Assembly: GCA_023417735.1 (NCBI GenBank)
Contig: JAEZEK010000387.1
Span: 1 to 5,699, forward strand
Direction: 5' to 3'
Length of the DNA: 5,699 nt
Source: Pseudomonadota bacterium
GTDB taxonomy: Bacteria; Pseudomonadota; Alphaproteobacteria; Rhizobiales; Afifellaceae
Below the pieces are notes generated by a model, which was not told where the DNA came from, ran no database searches, and was given only the letters and a program-made list of their open reading frames with translations. Positions 1 through 5,061 of the stretch are shown piece after piece; within the stretch, counting starts at the first letter, position 1, and each line of letters opens with the position of its first letter. A program made the translations under genes and the position numbers.

Positions 1-190
1 TCCAGGGGGCGCTGTTCGACAGCACCCCGAGCATGTCGCGCGTATCGATCAGGCCGAGGAGGAGGAGCAGCGCCATGCCGCAGATCGCCACCACTTCCGG
101 CGGCATCTTCTCGCTTGCGAAGGCGGCGAAGAGCGCGAGCACGACCGCCAGCGCGACATAGGGCGCGAACGCCTCCATTCCGGGAATCAC
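1..190 (-). CDS. SLC13/CitT-type permease, N-terminal part (runs off left edge)
   Basis: This is the first ~63 codons of an inner-membrane transporter. The visible protein has one hydrophobic helix (about residues 9-25 from the GTG), a short charged loop SEKMPPEVVA, a second hydrophobic stretch rich in leucine, and then the segment DMLGVLSNSAPW. This helix, PPEVVA loop, helix, then 'SN.APW' layout matches the start of SLC13/CitT (ArsB-like) permeases, which use ion gradients to move dicarboxylates, sulfate or similar anions; the substrate cannot be told from this fragment. I chose the GTG at 190 because GGAG (199-202) sits 8 nt upstream. The ATG at 178 is an in-frame alternative with no good ribosome site. 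The gene follows the PAS-domain gene in the same direction after about 175 nt with a hairpin, so it is probably a separate transcription unit. Family assignment is fairly sure, start moderately so. Confidence 0.72.
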   Translation of the reverse strand, partial: MIPGMEAFAPYVALAVVLALFAAFASEKMPPEVVAICGMALLLLLGLIDTRDMLGVLSNSAPW

Positions 191-295
191 GCCAGCCGCT
201 CCAGGCAGGCGCAGCGCGCCCTTCGGCAGTTCACGACACGCAAGGGAGACCTTTTCGCCGTCTGCGAGGTTCGGCAAAGTGTCAGCAACGCCGCG

Positions 296-319
296 CGCGG
301 TCCAGAGCGGCGGACCGCG
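296..319. terminator. Hairpin-forming inverted repeat, possible terminator
   Basis: A perfect 8-bp inverted repeat, CGCGGTCC (296-303) and GGACCGCG (312-319), encloses an 8-nt loop. It lies about 45 nt beyond the stop of the minus-strand PAS-domain gene and upstream of the permease gene, where a terminator would be expected. Neither side has a T tract, so it is not a standard Rho-independent terminator. It could equally be a protein-binding palindrome upstream of the permease gene. Confidence 0.3.
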
Positions 320-364
320 ACGTAAAGCCCCCTCCTCCCCGGCTCGCCCTCGACCGGGCCTCGC

Positions 365-799
365 TCAGCCGGCCGCGTGGTCGGCCAGCTGCCTGCGGAG
401 GCGCCGAAGCTCCTCGAACCGTGCCGTCACGTCGCGCAGCACGGCGGCCATGCCGCACATCCGCCCGCCCTCGCGGAGCGGCACGATGGTGAATTCGAGC
501 GAGATGCGCCGGCCGTCCTTGCGAAGGCCCGGCACGGCGAGCACGTCGCCCTCGCCGTATCGGCTCCGGCCGGTGCGCATCACCTCGCGATAGCCCTGCC
601 AGTGCCGCTCGCGCAGGTTCTCCGGGATGATGATGTCGAGGGACTGTCCCAGCGCCTCCGAGGCGGGGTACCCGAACATCCGCTCGGCCGCCCTGTTCCA
701 GGTCCGGATGATGCCGGCGCTGTCGGTGACGATGACGGCATCCGGGCCGGACTCCACGATCGTGCGGGCGAGTGCGGCGGGATCCTGGAACAGGCTCAC
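365..799 (-). CDS. Stand-alone PAS-domain (S-box) sensor protein
   Basis: This 144-aa cytoplasmic protein is almost entirely one PAS domain (about residues 10-125). Typical PAS/S-box features are GPDAVIVTDSAGIIRTWNRAAERMFGY (strands A-B and helix C, residues 18-44), the DGRRISLEFTIVPL strand pair (95-108) and the closing VLRDVTARFEE (120-130). A short Arg/Glu-rich helix (127-141) follows, like the signalling helix that normally links a PAS domain to a kinase or cyclase, but the protein stops there with no output domain. It must therefore act through a partner or as a ligand or redox sensor on its own; the ligand is not deducible. I chose the GTG at 799 because it overlaps the stop of the upstream gene (GTGA), implying translational coupling. 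The in-frame ATG at 823 (152 aa) is an alternative. Neither has a clear ribosome site. PAS identity is sure, function unknown. Confidence 0.85.
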   Translation of the reverse strand: MSLFQDPAALARTIVESGPDAVIVTDSAGIIRTWNRAAERMFGYPASEALGQSLDIIIPENLRERHWQGYREVMRTGRSRYGEGDVLAVPGLRKDGRRISLEFTIVPLREGGRMCGMAAVLRDVTARFEELRRLRRQLADHAAG

Positions 800-1077
800 G
801 GCTGCGCCACGAGATCCCGGCATGCGGCCGCCGGGAGGATCTCCTCGGCCACGAGCTCTCCCCGGTCCAGGACCATCCGGAGCGCCCGTCCGCGGTAGCT
901 GAAGTTCAGCCGGTAGCGGCCGGCGTCCTCGCCTTCGCCTCGCTCGACGAAGGCCTTCACGTTGCCGCGGCGCATCTCGGCCATGAAGAAGGCGACCGGC
1001 ACGGAATAGGCGCGCGCGACGGTGTCCGCATCGACTTCGATGCCCGCCGCCTCCGCCTGGGTGTGGCTGTCGTCCAC
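796..1077 (-). CDS. DUF6522-type small protein
   Basis: This 93-aa soluble protein has no signal peptide or membrane segment. Its layout is an N-terminal segment GIEVDADTVARAYSV (residues 12-26), a helix with FMAEMRRGNVKAFVERG (31-47), the run EGEDAGRYRLNFSYRGRALRMVLD (48-71), and a short tail. 'ERGEGEDAGRYRL.F..RGR.LR.V.D' is what I recall of the DUF6522 family, small alphaproteobacterial proteins of unknown function. The start is GTG at 1077 because GAGGAGG (1084-1090) lies 6 nt upstream. A longer reading from 1143 would put this ribosome site inside the gene and adds a segment unlike the family. Its stop overlaps the GTG of the PAS gene (GTGA), so the two are probably made together. Reading frame and start are well supported; the family name is from memory. 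Confidence 0.78.
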   Translation of the reverse strand: MDDSHTQAEAAGIEVDADTVARAYSVPVAFFMAEMRRGNVKAFVERGEGEDAGRYRLNFSYRGRALRMVLDRGELVAEEILPAAACRDLVAQP

Positions 1078-1083
1078 GGGAAA

Positions 1084-1090
1084 CCTCCTC
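1084..1090 (-). promoter_or_regulatory. Ribosome binding site of the DUF6522-type gene
   Basis: GAGGAGG on the minus strand, 6 nt before the GTG at 1077. It decides the start of this gene in favour of the GTG over an upstream ATG at 1143 in the same frame. Confidence 0.75.
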
Positions 1091-1141
1091 GGCCCGTCGA
1101 CAGCGACGGAGCGATCGCTGCCGACAAAAAAACATGCGCGC

Positions 1142-1170
1142 ACTTTATTGCTTTAGGCCGGGGGCTGCAA
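1142..1170 (-). promoter_or_regulatory. Candidate promoter for the DUF6522-PAS operon
   Basis: On the minus strand, TTGCAG (1165-1170) and TAAAGT (1142-1147) are separated by 17 nt, resembling a sigma-70-type -35/-10 pair (3/6 and 4/6 matches). They lie in the one AT-rich patch of the window. Transcription would begin near 1135 and give a leader of about 58 nt with a run of seven T, ending at the GAGGAGG ribosome site. This is a pattern match only. Confidence 0.4.
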
Positions 1171-1177
1171 ATAGGAT
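1148..1177 (+). promoter_or_regulatory. Candidate promoter for the 69-aa gene, overlapping the divergent one
   Basis: On the plus strand, TTGCTT (1148-1153) and TAGGAT (1172-1177) are 18 nt apart. The TAGGAT is a 4/6 match to the -10 consensus. The element overlaps the minus-strand candidate promoter almost completely, so the two directions could compete or share a regulator. Support is weak and rests on position and base composition. Confidence 0.25.
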
Positions 1178-1225
1178 GAACGGGCAGCGCAGGCCGAAAG
1201 ATCTCGCCGAGTGCGGATCGGAGTC

Positions 1226-1233
1226 GAGGAGGG
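1226..1233 (+). promoter_or_regulatory. Ribosome binding site of the 69-aa gene
   Basis: GAGGAGGG ends 4 nt before the ATG at 1238. It is among the strongest ribosome sites in the window and is the main reason for starting the small gene here rather than at an upstream in-frame ATG at 1211. Confidence 0.65.
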
Positions 1234-1237
1234 CGGA

Positions 1238-1447
1238 ATGGCCGAACTGGCGGAGAGGCTTGCGGGAAAGCGCGTCTTCGTGAGCAGCGGGGTCGATCCC
1301 GGCACGATCGCGATCATGAGCGAGTGCGGCCGCGTCATGGCTGTCGAAACCATTGCAGCGCTGACGGATCAACTGCTCGACCTGACCGACACGGTCTGCC
1401 TCAACTATGACGACGCGCAGGGCATCCCGTTCCGCCGCGAGGCGTGA
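1238..1447 (+). CDS. Small hypothetical protein, 69 aa, unrecognised
   Basis: I do not recognise this protein. It is soluble-looking, with no signal peptide or membrane helix. It has an amphipathic start MAELAERLAGKRV, a middle VFVSSGVDPGTIAIMSECGRV (residues 13-33), a leucine/alanine-rich helix AVETIAALTDQLLDLTD (35-51), and the end TVCLNYDDAQGIPFRREA (52-69). Cysteines at 30 and 54 could bind metal or form a disulfide, but no known motif is evident. GAGGAGGG upstream and an ordinary amino-acid composition (not Arg/Pro-heavy like antisense readings here) argue that it is a real gene. The opposite-strand reading across this region is Arg-rich and lacks a ribosome site. The gene is divergent from the DUF6522-PAS pair and is followed by the OsmC-type gene after 81 nt in the same direction, possibly co-transcribed. 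Confidence 0.6.
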   Translation: MAELAERLAGKRVFVSSGVDPGTIAIMSECGRVMAVETIAALTDQLLDLTDTVCLNYDDAQGIPFRREA

Positions 1448-1472
1448 CTGCAGGACAACGCGGCCGGTTGAC

Positions 1473-1514
1473 GTCGGATCGGCAATGGCGTGGTCTCGGC
1501 AGCGACGATCCGAC
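1473..1514. promoter_or_regulatory. Inverted repeat just upstream of the OsmC-type gene, possible operator or attenuator
   Basis: GTCGGATCG (1473-1481) and CGATCCGAC (1506-1514) form a perfect 9-bp inverted repeat around 24 nt. The right arm ends 3 nt before the OsmC-type gene's ribosome site (GAGGGG, 1518-1523). The left arm touches a TTGACG (1468-1473) that could be a -35 element, with a poor TGGTCT 17 nt further on. Placement fits an operator or a hairpin affecting translation. It could also end transcription from the 69-aa gene, though no T tract follows. It does not resemble the AT-rich OhrR operator known from Ohr genes. Confidence 0.35.
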
Positions 1515-1528
1515 CGTGAGGGGCTGCA

Positions 1529-1948
1529 ATGAGCAGGAGCATCTCGTTCAGCTTCTCGGCCATCGGCGAGACGGGCGCCGGATTGGGCCGCAGCGCAGGC
1601 GGTCACACGCTCGTTGCGGATCGCCCGCCGGGAACGGCCGGCGGCTCGGGACTGGGCTTCAACGGTGGTGAGTTGCTGGCGGCGTCGCTGGGCGGCTGCT
1701 TCTGGAACGATCTCCACTACGCGGCGGATGCGGCGACGGTGCCCGTGTTCCAGGTCGAACGGCTTGAAGCCCGTGTCGACCTCGCGGGCAATCCCGCGCG
1801 CGTCATAAGGGCACAGATCGCCGTGAAGCTGAGCGGCACCGATGCCGCGACCCTGGCGCGGATCTTCGATGCGGCATGCGAAGACAGCACCATCGCGAAC
1901 TCCCTCCGTCCCGCCTTCCCGATCACGTTCAGACTGCTCGAGACTTGA
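1529..1948 (+). CDS. OsmC/Ohr-family protein
   Basis: This 139-aa cytoplasmic protein has the size and pattern of OsmC/Ohr proteins, thiol-dependent peroxidases that reduce organic hydroperoxides. The characteristic segment GFNGGELLAASLGGCFWNDL (residues 43-62) carries the first cysteine, Cys57, at the start of the central helix. The second family cysteine is Cys117 in FDAACEDSTIANSL (113-126), followed by the closing strand PAFPITFRLLET. The ~60-residue spacing of the two cysteines matches the reactive and resolving pair of the family, so it is probably active. I cannot place it firmly in the Ohr, OsmC or YhfA-like subgroup, and the aromatic FWND after Cys57 is not what I expect of classic Ohr. 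The ATG at 1529 has GAGGGG 5 nt upstream. It lies after the 69-aa gene in the same direction and converges with the TIGR02588-type gene. Confidence 0.85.
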   Translation: MSRSISFSFSAIGETGAGLGRSAGGHTLVADRPPGTAGGSGLGFNGGELLAASLGGCFWNDLHYAADAATVPVFQVERLEARVDLAGNPARVIRAQIAVKLSGTDAATLARIFDAACEDSTIANSLRPAFPITFRLLET

Positions 1949-1949
1949 T

Positions 1950-2018
1950 CTCCGGCCCCGGCGACGCCGCATCCGCACCGAAGGTTCGGCCATGGGAACG
2001 CGGCCGGAGCGGGTTCCC
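1950..2018. terminator. Inverted repeats between convergent genes, possible bidirectional terminator
   Basis: The short region between the OsmC-type gene (stop 1948) and the minus-strand TIGR02588-type gene (stop 2027) contains nested inverted repeats. They are CTCCGGCC (1950-1957) with GGCCGGAG (2002-2009), GGGAAC (1994-1999) with GTTCCC (2013-2018), and CCGAA-GG-TTCGG near 1979-1990. Some exclude one another. None is followed by a T tract. Position is the best argument that some of this structure ends transcription from both sides. Confidence 0.28.
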
Positions 2019-2026
2019 CGACGGGC

Positions 2027-2449
2027 TCACGGATCGCTGTAGCCGGTCGGCCTGATCAGGAGCTCGTACCGGCCGGGATCGTGCCGGAAGAGGAGACCGC
2101 CCTTCCGCTCGGAGAACGGTGGAAGATAATCGAGCACGGCCTCGCTCCGCTCGATGACGGTCTCGCCCTCCCGCAACTCCCCCTCGACGCGGAGTCCGGC
2201 CGCGGCCGCCCCGCTCCCGTTTACGAGCCGGAAGCGCACGACATGGGCATCGCCGGCCGCAACCACATCGGTGCGCTCGACCCTGACGGCCGGCACATCG
2301 TCCCTGTGGGTGAGGCCGAAATGGACCAGGTAGCCGATCGCGCCGGCGACGAGCACGAGACCGACTGCCGCGGCGAGCCATTCCCACGGCGACGTCGGCG
2401 GGACATGCTTCTCCCGGCCCTCGTCGCCCCGACCGTCCTGTCGCTTCAC
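2027..2449 (-). CDS. TIGR02588-type single-span membrane protein
   Basis: This 140-aa protein has a charged N-terminus (about 20 residues), one transmembrane helix (about residues 23-46, WEWLAAAVGLVLVAGAIGYL), and a ~90-residue domain that should face the periplasm. That domain alternates as short strands (VVRFRLVNGSG, GLRVEGELREG) and ends in VLDYLPPFSERKGGLLFRHDPGRYELLIRPTGY, which looks like a small beta-sandwich. Layout and partner gene match the uncharacterised TIGR02588 family, known to me as always paired with TIGR02587. The start is GTG at 2449, with GGAGGG (2457-2462) 7 nt upstream. This ribosome site overlaps the TGA of the preceding gene (TGAGGAGGG), which suggests coupled translation and a physical partnership. 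Function is unknown. Confidence 0.85.
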   Translation of the reverse strand: MKRQDGRGDEGREKHVPPTSPWEWLAAAVGLVLVAGAIGYLVHFGLTHRDDVPAVRVERTDVVAAGDAHVVRFRLVNGSGAAAAGLRVEGELREGETVIERSEAVLDYLPPFSERKGGLLFRHDPGRYELLIRPTGYSDP

Positions 2450-2462
2450 GCCGCTACCCTCC

Positions 2463-3320
2463 TCACAGGACGATCCGCGCCGCCGCCGCGCCGATCGCGC
2501 AGGGGAAGCCGAGCACGACGACTGCGCTGATGATCTCCTGCAGGCCCGTTCCGTCGGTCCGGCCGAAGGTCCAGAGCAGATAGAGCGCGATGACGAGAAC
2601 GAGGGCGTAGCCGACCAGCGTGAAACGCAGGAATAGGCTGAGGAACGGGACGTGGCGGGGAACTTCCGGTGCCCCTGAGAAGCCCACGGCGTAGACGAAG
2701 CCGTGCATCAGGACCAGCGACAGGACCACCAGCGCGATCTCCTGCCAGGGGCTCATCATGTAGGAGAGAAGCACGATCTCCTCGGTCGGCGCGATGTTGA
2801 GGCCGAGGAAGAGCGCACCCGCGCCCATCATCAGGAGCTCGGCGGGATAGCTGTTCCGCCTCTCCTTCTGCTCGCGGTCGAGATCCTCCTCGCCGGACAG
2901 CTGATCGGTGGCGAGGACCGCCCCGATGCTCGCGGGGAAGACCTGGAGCGCGATCTTCCCGATGATCTCGCGCGGGCTCATGGTGGCGTCGACGACACCG
3001 AAGATCGTGAGGATGACGACCGCCATCGCAACCGCCACGGCGACGGCGACGAAGGAATCGACGACCTCGTCGGCGAGGCCGGTCGTTTTCCTGAACCCGC
3101 TGAAGAAGGAGAGGCCGGTGAGAAGCGGGATGAGGAGGAGAAGGAGCAGGGCCAGCCGGAACGGCTCGATGTAGAAGCCGATCGACCACATCTCCATGGT
3201 CATCAGCATGGGCAGCGCGAAGATCAGCGCTCCCGCGAAGGCGCGCGCCAGCCCGACGAAGAACGCGCGGTCGCGATCCTCGGCCGTCCCCGCGGCAATC
3301 CCGTTGTCGGTGTCGGCCAT
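2463..3320 (-). CDS. TIGR02587/DUF2391-type polytopic membrane protein
   Basis: This 285-aa inner-membrane protein has about seven hydrophobic segments, near residues 26-48, 54-74, 88-112, 162-182, 193-213, 226-251 and 261-282. A weaker hydrophobic stretch lies near 120-136. A hydrophilic loop rich in Asp, Glu and Arg (138-158) splits the protein. The segment NIAPTEEIVLLSYMMSPWQE (175-194) holds acidic residues at the membrane edge and is probably functionally important. Length, topology and the TIGR02588 partner 13 nt downstream match the TIGR02587 family, whose role is unknown. I chose the ATG at 3320 (only a weak GGGA upstream); a GTG at 3353 would add 11 Arg-rich residues. The third helix is encoded by imperfect hexamer repeats giving VAVAVAVAMAV. 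The 135-nt gap after nosX allows either its own promoter or read-through from the nos operon. Confidence 0.85.
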   Translation of the reverse strand: MADTDNGIAAGTAEDRDRAFFVGLARAFAGALIFALPMLMTMEMWSIGFYIEPFRLALLLLLLIPLLTGLSFFSGFRKTTGLADEVVDSFVAVAVAVAMAVVILTIFGVVDATMSPREIIGKIALQVFPASIGAVLATDQLSGEEDLDREQKERRNSYPAELLMMGAGALFLGLNIAPTEEIVLLSYMMSPWQEIALVVLSLVLMHGFVYAVGFSGAPEVPRHVPFLSLFLRFTLVGYALVLVIALYLLWTFGRTDGTGLQEIISAVVVLGFPCAIGAAAARIVL

Positions 3321-3455
3321 GCGGTCCCGTCGGCTCCCGCCGTCGCGAATCACGTCGCTCCCACGAAACTACGCGCCCGATTGCACGACTTCCGCAAGAA
3401 CGGCCGATCAGCCGCCGGACAGGGTGCCCACGCGCCGGCGACTACACGAGCAGTG

Positions 3456-4463
3456 CTAGGAGAATGCCGACTGCGAGACGCGGCCGTCGGATGCGACGAA
3501 GAACGCCTTGACGGGGCCGTAAAGGGAGAGGAGCGCCTCGCCGGCCCCCTCGGGGAGAACCGACAGCGCCGTGGAAAGCCCGTCAGCAAGAACCGCCGTG
3601 GGCGCGGCGACGGCGACGGCGAGGTGCCGGGCGGCGCTCCTGCCGGTGCGGGGATCGAAGATGTGGTGATGCCGGCCGGCCGGGTCGAAGCGGGAGCCGA
3701 GGCCGGCCGAGGTTGCGAGCGCCGGAAACGCTCCGCGCTCGTCGCCGAGCGGCAGGTCGAGCAGAACACTGTCCTTCTCGCGGGGATTCCCGACCGCCGC
3801 GCGCCACGGCTCGCCATCGCCCCGGCGGCCGACCGCCCGGGTTTCTCCCAGATCGACGAGGACACTCGTCAGACCTTCGCGCCGCAGGAGTTCGGCGATG
3901 CGGTCGGTCACGTAACCTTGCGCGATGCCGTTCAGCGTGACGGCCATTCCGGGCCGCGCGAGCCGCACCGAAGCCCCGTCGAGGATCACGCCCTCGTGCC
4001 CAACGCGCCCAAGGGCTGCCGCGATCGCCTCGTCAGGAGGACCGTCCGGATCGGCGCCCACGGCGCCGAAATGATCGGCGTAGAGCCTGAAGAGCGGCTG
4101 CACCGTCGGGTCGAACGCGCCGTCGCTCCGCCGGGCGAGTGCCAGGCTCGTCCCCACGAGCTCGAGGAACTCGAAGGGAGGGTTCTCGACGACGCCGTCT
4201 CGGTTCAGCCGGGAAAGCGTGGAATCGCCCCTGTAGAGGCTGAAGATTCCCTCCTGCCGGTCGATCTCCGCCACGGCGCGGCCGACGAGCCGCTCCGCGA
4301 ACGCCCGGTCAGGGTGCACGATGCGGATGCTCGCCTCCGCCCCCATCGCGGTGCCCCGCCAGAGGATCGTGTCGCGTGTCGACGCGCCGGCGGCCCGCGC
4401 GCCGGCGAGCGGCAGGGCGCCGGCGGTCGCGGCGATCGAGAGGAAGCGTCTGCGCGTCAGCAT
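3456..4463 (-). CDS. nosX: NosX, Tat-exported ApbE-type FMN transferase of the nos operon
   Basis: This 335-aa periplasmic flavin transferase should use FAD to attach FMN covalently to a threonine of NosR, the electron donor of N2O reductase. The N-terminus LTRRRFLSIAATAGALPLAGARA (residues 2-24) is a twin-arginine signal, so the protein is exported folded. ApbE/NosX landmarks follow in order: WRGTAMGAEASI (35-46), FSLYRGDSTLSRLNRDG (74-90), SDGAFDPTVQPLF (113-125), LNGIAQGYVTDRIAELL (178-193), VDLGETRAVG (203-212), ATSAGLG (250-256), HHIFDPRTG (266-274) and APTAVLADGLSTAL (287-300), the last two belonging to the metal/flavin site. The ATG at 4463 is chosen because it starts exactly at the Tat signal and has GAGG 8 nt upstream. 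Upstream in-frame starts would disrupt the leader and overlap nosL. It lies 10 nt after nosL, clearly the same operon. Context favours NosX over a general ApbE. Confidence 0.93.
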   Translation of the reverse strand: MLTRRRFLSIAATAGALPLAGARAAGASTRDTILWRGTAMGAEASIRIVHPDRAFAERLVGRAVAEIDRQEGIFSLYRGDSTLSRLNRDGVVENPPFEFLELVGTSLALARRSDGAFDPTVQPLFRLYADHFGAVGADPDGPPDEAIAAALGRVGHEGVILDGASVRLARPGMAVTLNGIAQGYVTDRIAELLRREGLTSVLVDLGETRAVGRRGDGEPWRAAVGNPREKDSVLLDLPLGDERGAFPALATSAGLGSRFDPAGRHHHIFDPRTGRSAARHLAVAVAAPTAVLADGLSTALSVLPEGAGEALLSLYGPVKAFFVASDGRVSQSAFS

Positions 4464-4473
4464 CGAGGGTGCC

Positions 4474-5061
4474 TCAATGGCTCGAATGGCCGGTATCGCC
4501 GGCCTGGTCTTCGTGCGCCGGCGCCGGATGCCCCGCGGCCGGCTCCTCGCCCAGCTGAACCTCGCCGAGCACATAATCGTCCGGGATCTCAGCGAGCCGG
4601 ACCACGCGGCCGCCGTTTTCCTCCGCGAACGTCCGGGCCTCCGCCTCGGCGCCGAAGGGAACCGCTTCGGGCGCTCCCATGCCGCCCCGCTGCCGGCTTC
4701 CGATGACGAACCACGCCCCGCGCGCCTCGATCCAGGTTCCCGCCGCGGGCGAGTCCCAGTCGCCCGCGCGGGCCATGTCGTTCACGTAGATCGCCGTTAT
4801 GTCGTCCGGCTCCTCAGGGAGCCGCGTGAAGGCGACGGTGTCGCGGACGGAGGAGAACCAGACCGGCTCGGCGCGGCTCGCGAGGTGGATCTGCCCCTTC
4901 GGGCCGGCATGGTCCTGGAGGAGCATGCCGCAATAATGGCCCGTGGCCTCGGCCGTGACCTCGACCGGGTCGGGGGCGGCCGCAGCCTGCTCCCCGCCGC
5001 CGTCGCAGCCGGCGAGCAGGAGCGCGGCTAGCGCGGCTCCCAACAGTGCGCGCAGGGTCAT
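4474..5061 (-). CDS. nosL: NosL, copper-binding lipoprotein of the nos operon
   Basis: This 195-aa lipoprotein is the copper chaperone that delivers Cu(I) for assembly of the copper centres of N2O reductase (NosZ). Residues 1-18 form a lipoprotein signal ending in the lipobox LLAGC, with Cys19 as the lipidated residue. The core has HYCGMLL (42-48), FSSVRDTVAFTRLPEEP (69-85), IYVNDMARAGDW (91-102), WIEARGAWFVIGS (110-122), GGMGAPEAVPF (126-136) and EENGGRVVRL (147-156), all typical of NosL. Cys44/Met46 and Met128 are likely copper-related residues. The last ~25 residues are unusual, acidic and histidine-rich (His178, 183, 192, 195). The ATG at 5061 overlaps the nosY stop by 4 nt (ATGA). A longer reading from 5115 would bury the signal peptide and is rejected. 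Confidence 0.95.
   Translation of the reverse strand: MTLRALLGAALAALLLAGCDGGGEQAAAAPDPVEVTAEATGHYCGMLLQDHAGPKGQIHLASRAEPVWFSSVRDTVAFTRLPEEPDDITAIYVNDMARAGDWDSPAAGTWIEARGAWFVIGSRQRGGMGAPEAVPFGAEAEARTFAEENGGRVVRLAEIPDDYVLGEVQLGEEPAAGHPAPAHEDQAGDTGHSSH

Noticed and set aside
365..1135. A single 256-aa protein covering the PAS gene and its upstream neighbour
   Set aside because: The first ~100 residues are an Arg/Gly-rich out-of-frame reading of the DUF6522-type gene; the PAS domain only begins after the GTG at 799.
1145..1993. Minus-strand open frame of 282 codons opposite the 69-aa and OsmC-type genes
   Set aside because: Arg-rich shadow of the OsmC-type gene, which has clear family motifs and a ribosome site. 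The frame has no domain of its own.
2446..3189. Minus-strand frame of 247 codons overlapping the TIGR02587-type gene
   Set aside because: Out-of-frame reading, Arg/His/Pro-rich and without hydrophobic segments; the membrane protein frame is the real one.
3368..3402. GGAAG near 3390 on the minus strand as part of an EcfG-type (GGAAC-N16/17-GTT) promoter for the TIGR02587-type gene
   Set aside because: The nearest GTT is 19 nt away and the first element has a mismatch, so the spacing and sequence do not fit.
3413..3440. Inverted repeat CGCCGG/CCGGCG with a 16-nt loop just after nosX, as an operon terminator
   Set aside because: Only 6 bp of pure GC with no T tract; such repeats are expected by chance at this GC content. 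Read-through into the downstream pair stays possible.
2703..4706. Plus-strand open frame of 667 codons opposite nosX and the TIGR02587-type gene
   Set aside because: Composition is extreme (Arg, Glu, Asp, Pro-rich) with no recognisable domain. It lies antisense to two well-supported genes and is the usual long antisense frame of GC-rich DNA.
4321..5031. Plus-strand frame of 236 codons opposite nosL and the start of nosX
   Set aside because: Antisense to nosL, whose lipobox and family motifs are unmistakable; no ribosome site and no recognisable domain.
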